From CAWHMN01 sp051001135 (GTDB taxonomy: Bacteria > Acidobacteriota > Terriglobia > Terriglobales > Acidobacteriaceae), in the NCBI GenBank assembly GCA_051001135.1, contig JBPCNO010000120.1, forward strand, positions 1 to 16,789: DNA of 16,789 bases, in the 5' to 3' direction. A program made the position numbers and the translations under genes. The notes under the pieces were generated by a model. The model worked only from the letters and a program-made list of their open reading frames with translations. It was not told the DNA's origin and made no database searches. Shown in pieces: positions 7,817 through 16,025 of the stretch (within the stretch, counting starts at the first letter, position 1; every line of letters starts with the position of its first letter).

Positions 7817-8505
7817 ATTTTCTCTCATCGCGTGGAGCCATCCACGCTCCCACCACGACAGCATTCTCCCGATCGCGCGCCCGATCCTGAGATTTGCCCT
7901 CCAGCGCTCGGGCCTGCTCTGATCGCATTGGCGCGCAAGCTGACGGTGCCGCTCGGCAGTCGATGTAACTGTCCGAAAGCGGCAGATACAAATGATTCCA
8001 CGTGTATGCATCCGAGCCGCCGGTATAGAAGAGAAGTACGTCGTGCAGCCGCCCGTAGTGCTTGCTTCCCTGAAGGGCATCCGAGTGGGCCGTACTGCGT
8101 TTCCAGATGATTTCGTTCTGAAAATTCTGGTCGCCGAAAATTTGATCGAGCATCACCTTGACGTAGTGGCTCGCGTGCCAGTCACAGTGATAGTAGAAGC
8201 TGCCGGTAGATTTCAGGACACGTGCGATCTCCACGCAACGCGGCCTCATGTACTCGATGTAGGCCTGAGTGGAAGCGTGGCGATCCTCAAACGACCGCTT
8301 CTCCTTCGTCTCGCCCCAGAACACCTCATAATTGCGATTCGAATTGAACGGCGGATCGATATAAGCCAGATCGTCGCAGCCATTCGGAAGCTGGCGAAGC
8401 TGCTCCAGACAGTCTCCGCAGTAAACGATCCGTGTATCGACGAGGGAAGAAGGGCGTGAGGTCAGGGCGAAAGCCTTTCAGCGGTGTCGGCGGTGAATGA
8501 TGCAT
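7797..8505 (-). pseudogene. Truncated site-specific DNA methyltransferase (N6/N4 type) remnant
   Basis: On the minus strand the frame from about 8470 to 7959 reads as the N-terminal part of an adenine/N4-cytosine methyltransferase: IVYCGDCLEQL, then the catalytic motif DPPF at 8346-8357, then FNSNRNYEVFWGETKEK and FYYHCDWHASHYVKVMLDQIFG. Homology appears to stop after SDSYID (~7959); the remaining ~54 codons to the stop at 7797 read through hairpin repeats and look non-homologous. Where DPPF precedes the AdoMet-binding FxGxG motif, as in beta-class enzymes, the latter lies in the missing part, so the product should be inactive. The catalytic frame has no good start codon. An ATG at 8505 (SPPTPLKGFRPDL downstream) is in another frame and meets the catalytic frame near 8427-8431, suggesting a small 5' deletion as well. 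No partner restriction gene is visible. Confidence 0.8.
7830..7847. repeat. Small perfect hairpin
   Basis: GCGTGGA (7830-7836) and TCCACGC (7841-7847) are perfect reverse complements around a 4-base loop. It lies 14 bases from hairpin copy 3 and within the non-homologous tail of the broken methyltransferase frame. It may be part of the same compound intergenic element. Confidence 0.6.
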
Positions 8506-8755
8506 CTGTCCGGTAGCTTGTATGTATCGCAGCCGCGGTCACTTGTCGAGCGGAAGCACAAGCCTGCGAAGAGCGAATTCCCATCCGCAAAGATTTTTGA
8601 GCACGCCTGTCACTTCAATTCGCGCATGTCTCTACACTGGAAATAGGCCCTGGTGCAAAAAACATGCAGGAACCCGCCTTTAGACACCTAAGTCCTTTGT
8701 TTACTAATTTTTGCGTGCAAGATTGTATACTTGACCAAAGCGACGGAGGTGCGAG
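8506..8755. promoter_or_regulatory. AT-rich intergenic region with promoter and SD for the Ntn-hydrolase gene
   Basis: No gene is seen. TATACT at 8726-8731 is a good -10 candidate; a -35 is unclear (TTTACT at 8700-8705 is 20 bases away). GGAGG at 8745-8749 is an ideal ribosome-binding site six bases before the ATG at 8756. The element 8722-8741 recurs with 17 of 20 matches, inverted, at 12046-12065. Confidence 0.5.
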
Positions 8756-9631
8756 ATGATCGCACCTAGGCCGGGAAGGGGAATTTTCCCACCTAAGAGG
8801 CAAGAGCCTCAAAGGCTACGAAAGGTCAAACCGTTGACAGTCTGTATTGCCGGATTGGCGGAACATAACACAATTGTCGCCGTCTCGGACATGATGGTTT
8901 CCGGGTATCTAGGGGCCGCAGATTCTGGCACGATAAAGTGTGAGGACGTTCACCAGCATTGGCAAGCAATGATGGCGGCGGACGATTTGACGCAGTGTAT
9001 GCCAATTATCGAAAAGGCCAGAGCGTTCTTTGAGGGTCGTGCCAACACTCTCCAGGTGGCGCGGTCCGTTTTCAAGAGGGCATACCAAGCCCATCTTAGG
9101 GAGATGGCCGAAGATCAGGTGCTCGGGCGGTTTGGCATCGATATGGCGACCTTCCTTGAGAGCGGCAGGCATCGCTTTGGTGAATCCCTGTTTGCGTCTC
9201 TGAGCAACGAAATTAGAGCCGTTGCAACCGGTACGGAGTTCTTGATTTTTGGACATAGCGATGATGGGGAAGCGCACCTGTTCATTGTTGCCGATCCAGG
9301 GATTGACTCTGTATACGACAAGCCTGGCTTTTGCGCTATTGGTGCGGGTGCTCACGCTGCCAATGGACTGCTGTTCTATCTCGGGCAATCCCGCAGCAGA
9401 ACAATGCCGGAGTCGCTGTTCAATGTGTGTGCAGCAAAGTTTATGGCGGAGAAAATACCCGGAGTCGGGCAGCAGACCTTCTTGTTTGTGCAACCGTTTG
9501 GCACTTCTGTATGCCGCCACAATAGCAATTTAGTTCGAGACCTTCGGAAGCTGTGGGAAAAGTCTGGGGAGCCTCGGGTGCCGGACGGCGCTATGTCCGT
9601 GATTGAGCGAGCCAAGATTGTCACATATTAG
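8756..9631 (+). CDS. Proteasome-beta-like Ntn-hydrolase, solitary
   Basis: From the ATG at 8756 the product is 291 residues. From residue 28 it reads TVCIAGLAEHNTIVAVSD, close to the start of a bacterial family I recall as beginning M-T-V-C-I-A and having the 20S proteasome fold. Thr28, Asp45 and Lys61 are spaced like the proteasome catalytic Thr1/Asp17/Lys33, with one extra residue after Thr and exact 16-residue Asp-Lys spacing. Later motifs also fit: FCAIGAGAHAANGLLFYL and the helix FNVCAAKFMAEKIPGVGQQT. The substrate is unknown. Start choice matters: ATG 8756 has a perfect SD but needs cleavage of a 27-residue basic leader to free Thr28, whereas TTG at 8834 (AAAGG at 8821-8825) would make Thr residue 2. 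The stop overlaps the convergent secreted-protein gene by 4 bp. No ATPase, Pup or second subunit is nearby. Confidence 0.75.
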   Translation: MIAPRPGRGIFPPKRQEPQRLRKVKPLTVCIAGLAEHNTIVAVSDMMVSGYLGAADSGTIKCEDVHQHWQAMMAADDLTQCMPIIEKARAFFEGRANTLQVARSVFKRAYQAHLREMAEDQVLGRFGIDMATFLESGRHRFGESLFASLSNEIRAVATGTEFLIFGHSDDGEAHLFIVADPGIDSVYDKPGFCAIGAGAHAANGLLFYLGQSRSRTMPESLFNVCAAKFMAEKIPGVGQQTFLFVQPFGTSVCRHNSNLVRDLRKLWEKSGEPRVPDGAMSVIERAKIVTY

Positions 9632-10053
9632 CGACTTTGCCAAGCACACGGCTTTGAGGCCGGGGCATCCCATGCCGAGCCGTCGGCAAAGACCACGCGG
9701 TTCAGCGTGACAACGGATTTGATAGAGCGTCCTAGGTTATGCGTGTAGACGCCATCCGGCCATTCCGCGTACTTCTCCTTGCCCGGCTTGATGCGCTTCT
9801 CATCCACGTAGGTGTAGACGGAGGGCGCGGCTGCTGCCATGATGTCGCCGAAGCTGACGGTGAAGCGCACGGCTGCTATCTCGCGAGTGGACGTGTTTTT
9901 GTACTGGATGCGAAGGTAGCTATTCCATGGATCATGCTCGCCCTCGGTGATAGGGAAGCTGGGCATGATCTTGGTAACCGCAATCGGGCACGTCTGCTGT
10001 GCTGCGGCATGCAGACCGAGGAGTGATATAAGCAAAAGAAGAGAAGAGCGCAC
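9628..10053 (-). CDS. Small secreted protein, unknown function
   Basis: A 141-residue protein with a clear Sec signal peptide: SSLLLLISLLGLHAAAQ, cleavage probably after Ala17 or Ala18. The ~120-residue mature part has alternating hydrophobic residues and strand-like segments (YLRIQYKNTSTREIAAVRFTV, VVTLNRVVFADGS), suggesting a beta-sandwich. Cys22 and Cys136, near the two ends, could form a disulfide. I recognise no family. The start is the GTG at 10053; a stop lies in frame just upstream and no purine-rich SD precedes it on this strand, so translation start and level are uncertain. It converges with the Ntn-hydrolase gene with a 4-bp stop overlap. It is more than 200 bp from the transposase/226-residue pair, so it may have its own promoter. 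Confidence 0.7.
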   Translation of the reverse strand: MRSSLLLLISLLGLHAAAQQTCPIAVTKIMPSFPITEGEHDPWNSYLRIQYKNTSTREIAAVRFTVSFGDIMAAAAPSVYTYVDEKRIKPGKEKYAEWPDGVYTHNLGRSIKSVVTLNRVVFADGSAWDAPASKPCAWQSR

Positions 10054-10288
10054 GGCAGGAGGATATCACTACCGGATAACGCACCCATTGGCACGCGAGA
10101 CCACACTGATATGGGCTGAATCGCTTTACGAGTGGCTGCTCATAGGCGCTTCATCCCTCCCGCTAGCCGCAGTTTACCACGCGGCGGAGAGGGAGACGTG
10201 TCGCCTGAATCAGAGGAACAGCGGAGCAAGATCGCCAATGATGTTGTTAACAAGATTAGTCATACCCTTCAGAGATGGAACCAAAGGT

Positions 10289-10969
10289 TTACGCTCGAAA
10301 ACCCCCGGCTTCATTGATAAATATGAACAGGAGGAGTTGCAATTCCTCTTTCACCTGCGCGCCGATGGCATCTGCAAAGACTATGTCGCCCTTTTCCAGG
10401 GGTGCCCTAAAATGGGCTACACGGAACTGCCACTCGCCCGATTTCGCAAGCTGTGGGAACAAATCTGCATACAAATGCTCGGCATGAGTGCCGAAGTTCC
10501 CGGCACAGAGGGTGATGTCTCGCTGTTGCGCAATGTTGCTGAGTTGGTCCAGACTCCACAAGGCATCTCCATTCCCTCCCTTGTATGGCTGGATCGCGTT
10601 GATCGCTTGTATGGCGTGCTCCCCCAATCCCTGTATTTTTCCAAGTCCTTCGGATTTGTATTCCGTGGCGCTGCTGGCAACGGGAAAGGCGATGTCGCAT
10701 TCTCCGATATGGATTTTGCGCCAAAGAGCGCAGACAACATCGTCCAGAACACGCCTGAGTTCCTGAATGATGGTTCCTGTCATGGCGAAGATGACTGGGT
10801 CGATTGGCTTCATGTCCGCGATGCGATAAGTCGGTCTTCCATCCGACTCAATCTGACCTGCGAACTTGCATGGCTTAGTGTCCCAGAACTGGACGGTAAT
10901 CCTATTCAGATCCTTGATCTGTTGGTAGGCCCGATCGACTTTGACTCTGATTGAATCAGGAATGGGCAT
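10289..10969 (-). CDS. Uncharacterised protein, apparent passenger of the transposase gene
   Basis: A 226-residue soluble protein without signal or membrane segment. It resembles a scattered family of hypothetical proteins known to me only by pattern: an LRxxLDxxVxAL helix (here QELRRVLDDVVCALW), a segment with FPV and EYKSEGLGKIQGL, then AIQPYKGGNGDALWSLDQLSNI. Members I recall end that block with a DKHR-like motif; here it reads NIAQQRD, so the motif looks altered. No function is known to me. The ATG at 10969 follows the transposase TAA by a single base, and its ribosome-binding region lies inside the transposase 3' end, with no strong SD. This argues for cotranscription and coupled translation. 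The longer plus-strand frame over the same bases has no such support. Confidence 0.7.
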   Translation of the reverse strand: MPIPDSIRVKVDRAYQQIKDLNRITVQFWDTKPCKFAGQIESDGRPTYRIADMKPIDPVIFAMTGTIIQELRRVLDDVVCALWRKIHIGECDIAFPVASSATEYKSEGLGKIQGLGEHAIQAINAIQPYKGGNGDALWSLDQLSNIAQQRDITLCAGNFGTHAEHLYADLFPQLAKSGEWQFRVAHFRAPLEKGDIVFADAIGAQVKEELQLLLFIFINEAGGFRA

Positions 10970-10970
10970 A

Positions 10971-11867
10971 TTAGGCAGCCGTCAGCTTCTCATACGTCAG
11001 CGGATCAGCCGTCGCCATGTGCTGTAACGTTTCAAGGAACAGCGTGGAGGAGTTGCGGCGGTTGAACCGAAAGGTCATCTCCTCCAGGTAGGCCGGAAGG
11101 TGCTTGGCGCTCACCCGATGCCAAGTTCCGATGATGCCGCGCTTGAGAAGAGAGAACGCGGATTCAATCGAGTTCGTATGAATGTCGCCGTCCACATACA
11201 CCTTGGACTTGTGCTTGATGGTCTTGTGCTTGTCGAAGTTGCCGGTGCGCCGCATGGCGTCCGGATAGGAGCCGAACTCATCCGTCACGATCACGTCTAC
11301 GTCATCGCTGACGTGCTCCCGAATGTAGGTGGCAAGGGTGGCAGACTTGACATCGGCAGCGTGGAAGAACCGCAGATCGCCGCCGCGTTGCCGGATGCCG
11401 ATAACGATTTCCTTGTTGTTCTTCGCCCGTCCAGAGGGTCCGCCGTGGAACTTGCCCCCGATGTACGTCTCGTCAATTTCGACCGTGCCGTCCATCATCT
11501 GCTTGTCCGCCGTCGCCATCGCTGCCCGGATGCGATGGCAGAGATACCATGCCGTCTTGTAGCTGACGCCGATCGTGCGATGGATCTGATTCGCGCTCAT
11601 GCCCTTGCGGGATTCGCAGAGCAGGTAAGCCGTCGTAAACCACTTGATAAGCGGCAAATGGGAGTCGTGAAATATCGTGTTCGCGGTCACCGTGAACTGG
11701 TACTCGCACTCTTTGCACCACAGCAATTTGTCGCTCGTAGCAAGGCGCACGATGGCGGTACTATGACAGCGAGGGCATTCCGGCCCATTCGGCCAGCGCA
11801 AGCGCTCCAGCAGTTCCCGGCAGCGGTCGTCAGAGGAGAAGGCGGTGCATAGATCGATGAGAGTCAC
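10971..11867 (-). CDS. IS1595/ISXO2-like transposase
   Basis: From the GTG at 11867 the protein is 298 residues, a full-length size for the family. It has an N-terminal zinc ribbon (CPRC and CKEC, near residues 31-34 and 51-54), a helical DNA-binding region with SANQIHRTIGVSYKTAWYL, and a DDE-type catalytic core: Asp in EIDETYIGGK (~132), Asp in IVTDEFGSY (~196) and the NSIESAFSLLKR block (Glu ~235), ending with HLPAYLEEMTFRFNRR. All key residues are present, so it may be active. I chose the GTG because GGGAGG at 11875-11880 is seven bases upstream; the TTG at 11897 would add ten residues lying upstream of and over that SD. I could not find convincing terminal inverted repeats or a target duplication. 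The 226-residue gene follows after one base. Confidence 0.93.
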   Translation of the reverse strand: MTLIDLCTAFSSDDRCRELLERLRWPNGPECPRCHSTAIVRLATSDKLLWCKECEYQFTVTANTIFHDSHLPLIKWFTTAYLLCESRKGMSANQIHRTIGVSYKTAWYLCHRIRAAMATADKQMMDGTVEIDETYIGGKFHGGPSGRAKNNKEIVIGIRQRGGDLRFFHAADVKSATLATYIREHVSDDVDVIVTDEFGSYPDAMRRTGNFDKHKTIKHKSKVYVDGDIHTNSIESAFSLLKRGIIGTWHRVSAKHLPAYLEEMTFRFNRRNSSTLFLETLQHMATADPLTYEKLTAA

Positions 11868-12009
11868 AGGGCGACCTCCCACGGATGAGCAGGGCAAAAA
11901 GCGCCAAATTCAGCGGGTGCCAACCCGCAAACTGCTTGCGAGCATAAAGCAGGACATTCGGAAGACCATGAAAGCGTCGCCGTCTCCCCGTAAACCCAAG
12001 CAGAAGTAG
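11845..12009 (+). CDS. Possible small basic protein, antisense to the transposase start
   Basis: A 54-codon plus-strand frame starts with GTG at 11845 (ATG alternative at 11857) and ends TAG at 12007-12009. GGAG at 11835-11838 is six bases before the GTG. The product is very basic (for example EQGKKRQIQRVPTRKLL and the tail SPSPRKPKQK) and looks protein-like where it leaves the transposase gene (11868-12009), a stretch otherwise empty. It could be a nucleic-acid-binding peptide, a fragment of a disrupted gene, or chance. The overlap with the transposase start is odd. Confidence 0.3.
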   Translation: MHRSMRVTGRPPTDEQGKKRQIQRVPTRKLLASIKQDIRKTMKASPSPRKPKQK

Positions 12010-12045
12010 CGTTTAGCTCAACCATTAGATGAGTCTATGCTCATC

Positions 12046-12065
12046 TCTTACTTTCGTCAAGTATA
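12046..12065 (-). promoter_or_regulatory. Promoter-like element, inverted copy of 8722-8741
   Basis: Read on the minus strand it contains TATACTTGAC followed by GAAAG. It matches 8722-8741 at 17 of 20 positions in opposite orientation. TATACT may be the -10 of a transposase promoter with start near 12050; a weak ATGACT -35 lies about 18 bases upstream. It could instead be part of an element end. Confidence 0.4.
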
Positions 12066-12220
12066 TATTCATCTTTGCGTGTAAGTCATTTAGAATGAGA
12101 TATGGAGCGCCACTGATTTGTTATCTCGTTGAATCGAATAGACTTCCATACCATATGGGGAGGGGGGGAGGGGTAACTGTAGAGATAACTCCATCGACCC
12201 CGCCGCGACTCATCCGGACG

Positions 12221-12255
12221 CACACGACCCATCCGTTAGCCGGATGGGTCGTGTG
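12221..12255 (-). terminator. Strong hairpin downstream of metK
   Basis: A perfect 15-bp stem (CACACGACCCATCCG, 12221-12235, with its exact complement 12241-12255) has a five-base loop TTAGC. It lies about 40 bases beyond the metK stop, with a second small hairpin at 12264-12278 between. There is no T-tract, so intrinsic termination is not certain. It would separate metK from the accessory stretch. Confidence 0.55.
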
Positions 12256-12293
12256 TTCTATCTGCCGCAAAGCGCGGCTTCGATCGAGCCCCG

Positions 12294-13484
<1,191 letters not shown>

Positions 13485-13911
13485 AGTGCTTCCTCCTATA
13501 TCGTCTCTCGCACCTGCCGCTTCCTCTTCTTGGCTCTTGGAGTTGAAGGGGACGTCGCAGGAGGCGAGGCGGACTCCAACAAGAAGCGTCTAGAGCCGCA
13601 TCTTCACGGTACCAGAGGGTTAACCCTGAGGGCAAAGCGTCGCAGGGAACGGCGCAATTACGAGTCCGAATGGCTATACGATGCGGTTTGCCCGGCAACT
13701 GGAGTTCTCTCGCAACCCGAAATGCGACTCAGAAATGCGACCCAGACACAATTCCAGACACAATCTTGTCCCGCGGCAGCCTTCATTTCCATGCGCGATT
13801 CTCGTTGCCACAAAAGCGCGGACAGAATTAACCTAAGTTCCCCTACGTGAGAGAAGAAGCAACGCCAGCATCTCCCCCTGAAGACGAAGGAACACCGAAC
13901 TGGAGAAAGAC
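13485..13911. promoter_or_regulatory. Divergent metK / serine hydrolase upstream region
   Basis: No gene is supported in 427 bp. It holds the metK SD (13492-13497), a perfect 12-bp palindrome AGGGTTAACCCT (13616-13627) that could be an operator, two adjacent tandem duplications (13719-13768), and the serine hydrolase SD (GGAG, 13902-13905, six bases before the ATG). Consensus promoter boxes were not clear. Confidence 0.5.
13719..13768. repeat. Two adjacent short tandem duplications
   Basis: The unit GAAATGCGACYCA occurs twice (13719-13731, 13732-13744), directly followed by two copies of a 12-bp unit starting GACACAAT (13745-13756, 13757-13768; the last four bases differ). They lie in non-coding DNA upstream of metK and the serine hydrolase. 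Confidence 0.85.
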
Positions 13912-15471
13912 ATGCTGATGTTTAGAAGGATGGTTGTCATGACCGCGCTGGCCGCAAGCACAGCAGCCGTTGGTTTCGCTCAGACCGATTCGGCCACGGC
14001 GGCGCCGAAGATAGGCCCGGCACTGATCAAATTGGACGCATACGTACGCGGGGCCATGAAGAAGACCAAAGTTCCGGGTGTGGCTGTCGCGGTCGTTTAC
14101 AAAGATCAGGTGGTCTTTTTGAGGGGCTATGGCGAGCGCAAAATTGGGTCCGACGCGAAGGTCGATCCCGATACCGTGTTTGAGATCGCCTCGCTCTCCA
14201 AGCCCATCTCTTCCACCATCGTGGCTTCGCTGGTGGGGACGGGAGAGGTGGGCTGGGACGATCGAATCGAGAACCTGGACCCGAAATTCAAGCTCTCCAA
14301 CCCGCAGATCTCGGAGCAGGTGACGATACGGGACTTCCTCTCGCACCGCAGCGGGCTGCCCACCACGGGCGGCGATATTCTGGAAAGCCTGGGTTATTCG
14401 CGCCCGGAGGTCCTGCACCAGCTACGCTTCGTTCCGCTGACGGGCGAGTTTCGCAAAAGCTATCAGTACAGCAACTTTGGGTACACGGAAGCGGCCATCG
14501 CCGCCGCGAAGAAGGCCGGCGAGCGGTGGGAGGAGATTGCCGAGGAGCGGCTGTACGAGAAGATCGGCATGCACTCCACCAGTTCCCGATTCTCGGATTA
14601 TGCCGACACTCCGAACAAGGCCGCGCTGCATTACCTCGACGACGATGGCGTTTTCAAGAACCGCTTTGTTCGCGAGGCCGACGCCGAAGCGCCTGCGGGT
14701 GGAGTGAGCTCGAATGTGCGCGATCTCGCGCAATGGATGCGATTGCAGCTTGGCGAGGGCTCCTTCAACGGGCAGCAGGTTGTGTCGCGGGAGGCGCTCG
14801 AGGAGACGCATAAAGCGCAAATCTGCCGCACAGCTCCGAAGAACGTGGTGCCCGGAGAATGTCCGGGAGATCAGTACTACGGACTTGGCTGGAACGTAGG
14901 TAAGGACTCGGAAGGCCGCAAGCAGCTCAACCATAGCGGCGCGTTTGTGCTGGGAAGCGCAACGAGCGTCTATCTGGTGCCGAGCGAGCAGATCGGCATC
15001 GTGGTGCTGGGGAACAGCACGCCGGTCGGTCTGCCCGAAGCGATCAGCGCCTCTTTTCTGGATTACTTCCACTACGGGGCCGTCAAGGCAGACTACCTCG
15101 CAAAATTTGGACCGGTTTTTGCGGAAATGCGAGAAGAGTCGCAAGCCTCCTCTCCCAACTACTCGGAGATGAAGCCGCCTGGAAGCCCCTCTCCGGGCCG
15201 GCCGATCTCTTCATACAGGGGTAAATACTTCAACCGCTTTTACGGAACGCTGGAAATCAGCGTGGTGCGCAATCAGCTCCTCCTCCGGCTTCCGCCGCGG
15301 GGCGCCTACTACGAGCTGACGCACTGGGACGGCGATACATTCACGTACTACATTACCGGGGAGGATATGGGAGTTGCGCGCCGGGGAGTGAAGTTCCTCG
15401 GAGGCGGGAAACAAGTCCTCATCCAGAACCTCGCTATCGTGAATAACGGCATCTTCACCAAGGTTGAATAG
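13912..15471 (+). CDS. Secreted serine hydrolase, class C beta-lactamase/penicillin-binding-protein-like
   Basis: A 519-residue protein with an N-terminal signal peptide (residues ~5-23, cleavage probably after FAQ). The catalytic domain has the three motifs of the beta-lactamase-like serine hydrolases: SLSK with nucleophile Ser94 and Lys97, the Tyr motif YSN at 186-188 and HSG at 341-343. A C-terminal ~90-residue beta domain (from ~427, ISSYRGKYFNRFYGTLEI) resembles DUF3471. Such proteins include esterases, D-aminopeptidases and peptidases as well as true beta-lactamases, so the substrate cannot be named; resistance is not implied. GGAG at 13902-13905 supports the ATG at 13912. Two Cys (305 and 317) lie in an inserted loop and could pair in the periplasm. 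It is divergent from metK with no obvious functional link. Confidence 0.92.
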   Translation: MLMFRRMVVMTALAASTAAVGFAQTDSATAAPKIGPALIKLDAYVRGAMKKTKVPGVAVAVVYKDQVVFLRGYGERKIGSDAKVDPDTVFEIASLSKPISSTIVASLVGTGEVGWDDRIENLDPKFKLSNPQISEQVTIRDFLSHRSGLPTTGGDILESLGYSRPEVLHQLRFVPLTGEFRKSYQYSNFGYTEAAIAAAKKAGERWEEIAEERLYEKIGMHSTSSRFSDYADTPNKAALHYLDDDGVFKNRFVREADAEAPAGGVSSNVRDLAQWMRLQLGEGSFNGQQVVSREALEETHKAQICRTAPKNVVPGECPGDQYYGLGWNVGKDSEGRKQLNHSGAFVLGSATSVYLVPSEQIGIVVLGNSTPVGLPEAISASFLDYFHYGAVKADYLAKFGPVFAEMREESQASSPNYSEMKPPGSPSPGRPISSYRGKYFNRFYGTLEISVVRNQLLLRLPPRGAYYELTHWDGDTFTYYITGEDMGVARRGVKFLGGGKQVLIQNLAIVNNGIFTKVE

Positions 15472-15551
15472 CTGCATCGGCCGCACGACGGCATGACTCC
15501 AGGTCGCATGGCTACAGGTAAGGATCGCTGGCGAAGACGCGGCCGTCCAAT

Positions 15552-16025
15552 CTAGCGGCGCGCGTCCGCCACAGACGATTGCGCCGCTGTGGGGCGAGCC
15601 CCCACCTGCGCTTTATGATGCACGTAGCCCCACACAAACCAGCTCAGCCCCGCGACCACGGCCAGTAGTGCGGCGACACCGGCCCAGCGTACGCCGGCCG
15701 CTGGACGGCCGAGTTCCTTAGCGCGGGAACGGCCGACGTTCTGAGCGAATTCGTTCCAGGTGTGGTCTTCTTCATCGGCGAGCCGGCTGGCCTCGTGCGC
15801 CGCTTCCAGGTAGCGATGCACCCATTCCTCTTCCGGCAGGCCTACGGTGCGGGCGTACCCGCGCACAATGCTCTTGTTGAAGAGGCCGCCCGGCAATTGC
15901 TCAAATTGCTCCTGTTCGATCGCCCGCAGGTGACGCGCGCTGATCTTGGTGGCCTGCACGATCACGTCGAGCGCCATGCCTCGCGCTTCCCTTGCCTTTC
16001 GCAGATCCTCGCCGAACATGCCCAT
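15552..16025 (-). CDS. RodZ-like helix-turn-helix membrane protein
   Basis: From the ATG at 16025 the protein is 157 residues. An N-terminal HTH_25/RodZ-type domain (about residues 1-75) reads FGEDLRKAREARGMALDVIV, then ATKISARHLRAIEQEQFEQL and PGGLFNKSIVRGYARTVGL. A linker leads to one membrane helix (VAALLAVVAGLSWFVWGYV, about residues 118-136) and a short ~20-residue tail. RodZ links the MreB cytoskeleton to the membrane in rod-shaped cells; this protein has the same order but lacks the large periplasmic domain, so it is RodZ-like only. The frame stays open upstream to a TTG at 16166 and an ATG at 16061, but that sequence is not family-like; the ATG at 16019 is another option. No strong SD marks any of them. 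It is divergent from the ABC permease gene. Confidence 0.8.
   Translation of the reverse strand: MGMFGEDLRKAREARGMALDVIVQATKISARHLRAIEQEQFEQLPGGLFNKSIVRGYARTVGLPEEEWVHRYLEAAHEASRLADEEDHTWNEFAQNVGRSRAKELGRPAAGVRWAGVAALLAVVAGLSWFVWGYVHHKAQVGARPTAAQSSVADARR

Larger units (their letters stand above)
12010..12293. other. Intergenic region between the IS-like stretch and metK
   Basis: The first ~140 bases are AT-rich and hold the inverted copy of the promoter-like element (12046-12065), with TATACT on the minus strand that could serve the transposase. A G-run block (12157-12173) follows, then two hairpins downstream of metK. No gene is supported. Confidence 0.6.

Noticed and set aside
10132..10317. 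61-codon plus-strand frame between the secreted protein and the 226-residue gene
   Set aside because: Part reads as a plausible helix, but it has no SD, a GTG start and an overlap with the opposite gene; the evidence is too thin to call it.
9947..10954. Plus-strand open frame (335 codons) over the 226-residue minus-strand gene
   Set aside because: It overlaps two minus-strand genes and has no recognisable motif. The minus-strand frame has family-like segments and abuts the transposase.
10971..12060. Terminal inverted repeats of the IS1595-like element close to the transposase
   Set aside because: I compared the upstream region with several downstream regions by eye and found no convincing GG-starting inverted pair. 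Only the 20-bp promoter-like match remains.
13912..15471. Antibiotic-resistance beta-lactamase
   Set aside because: The SxxK, YSN and HSG motifs are shared with esterases and peptidases of the same fold, and the DUF3471-like tail is typical of non-lactamase members.
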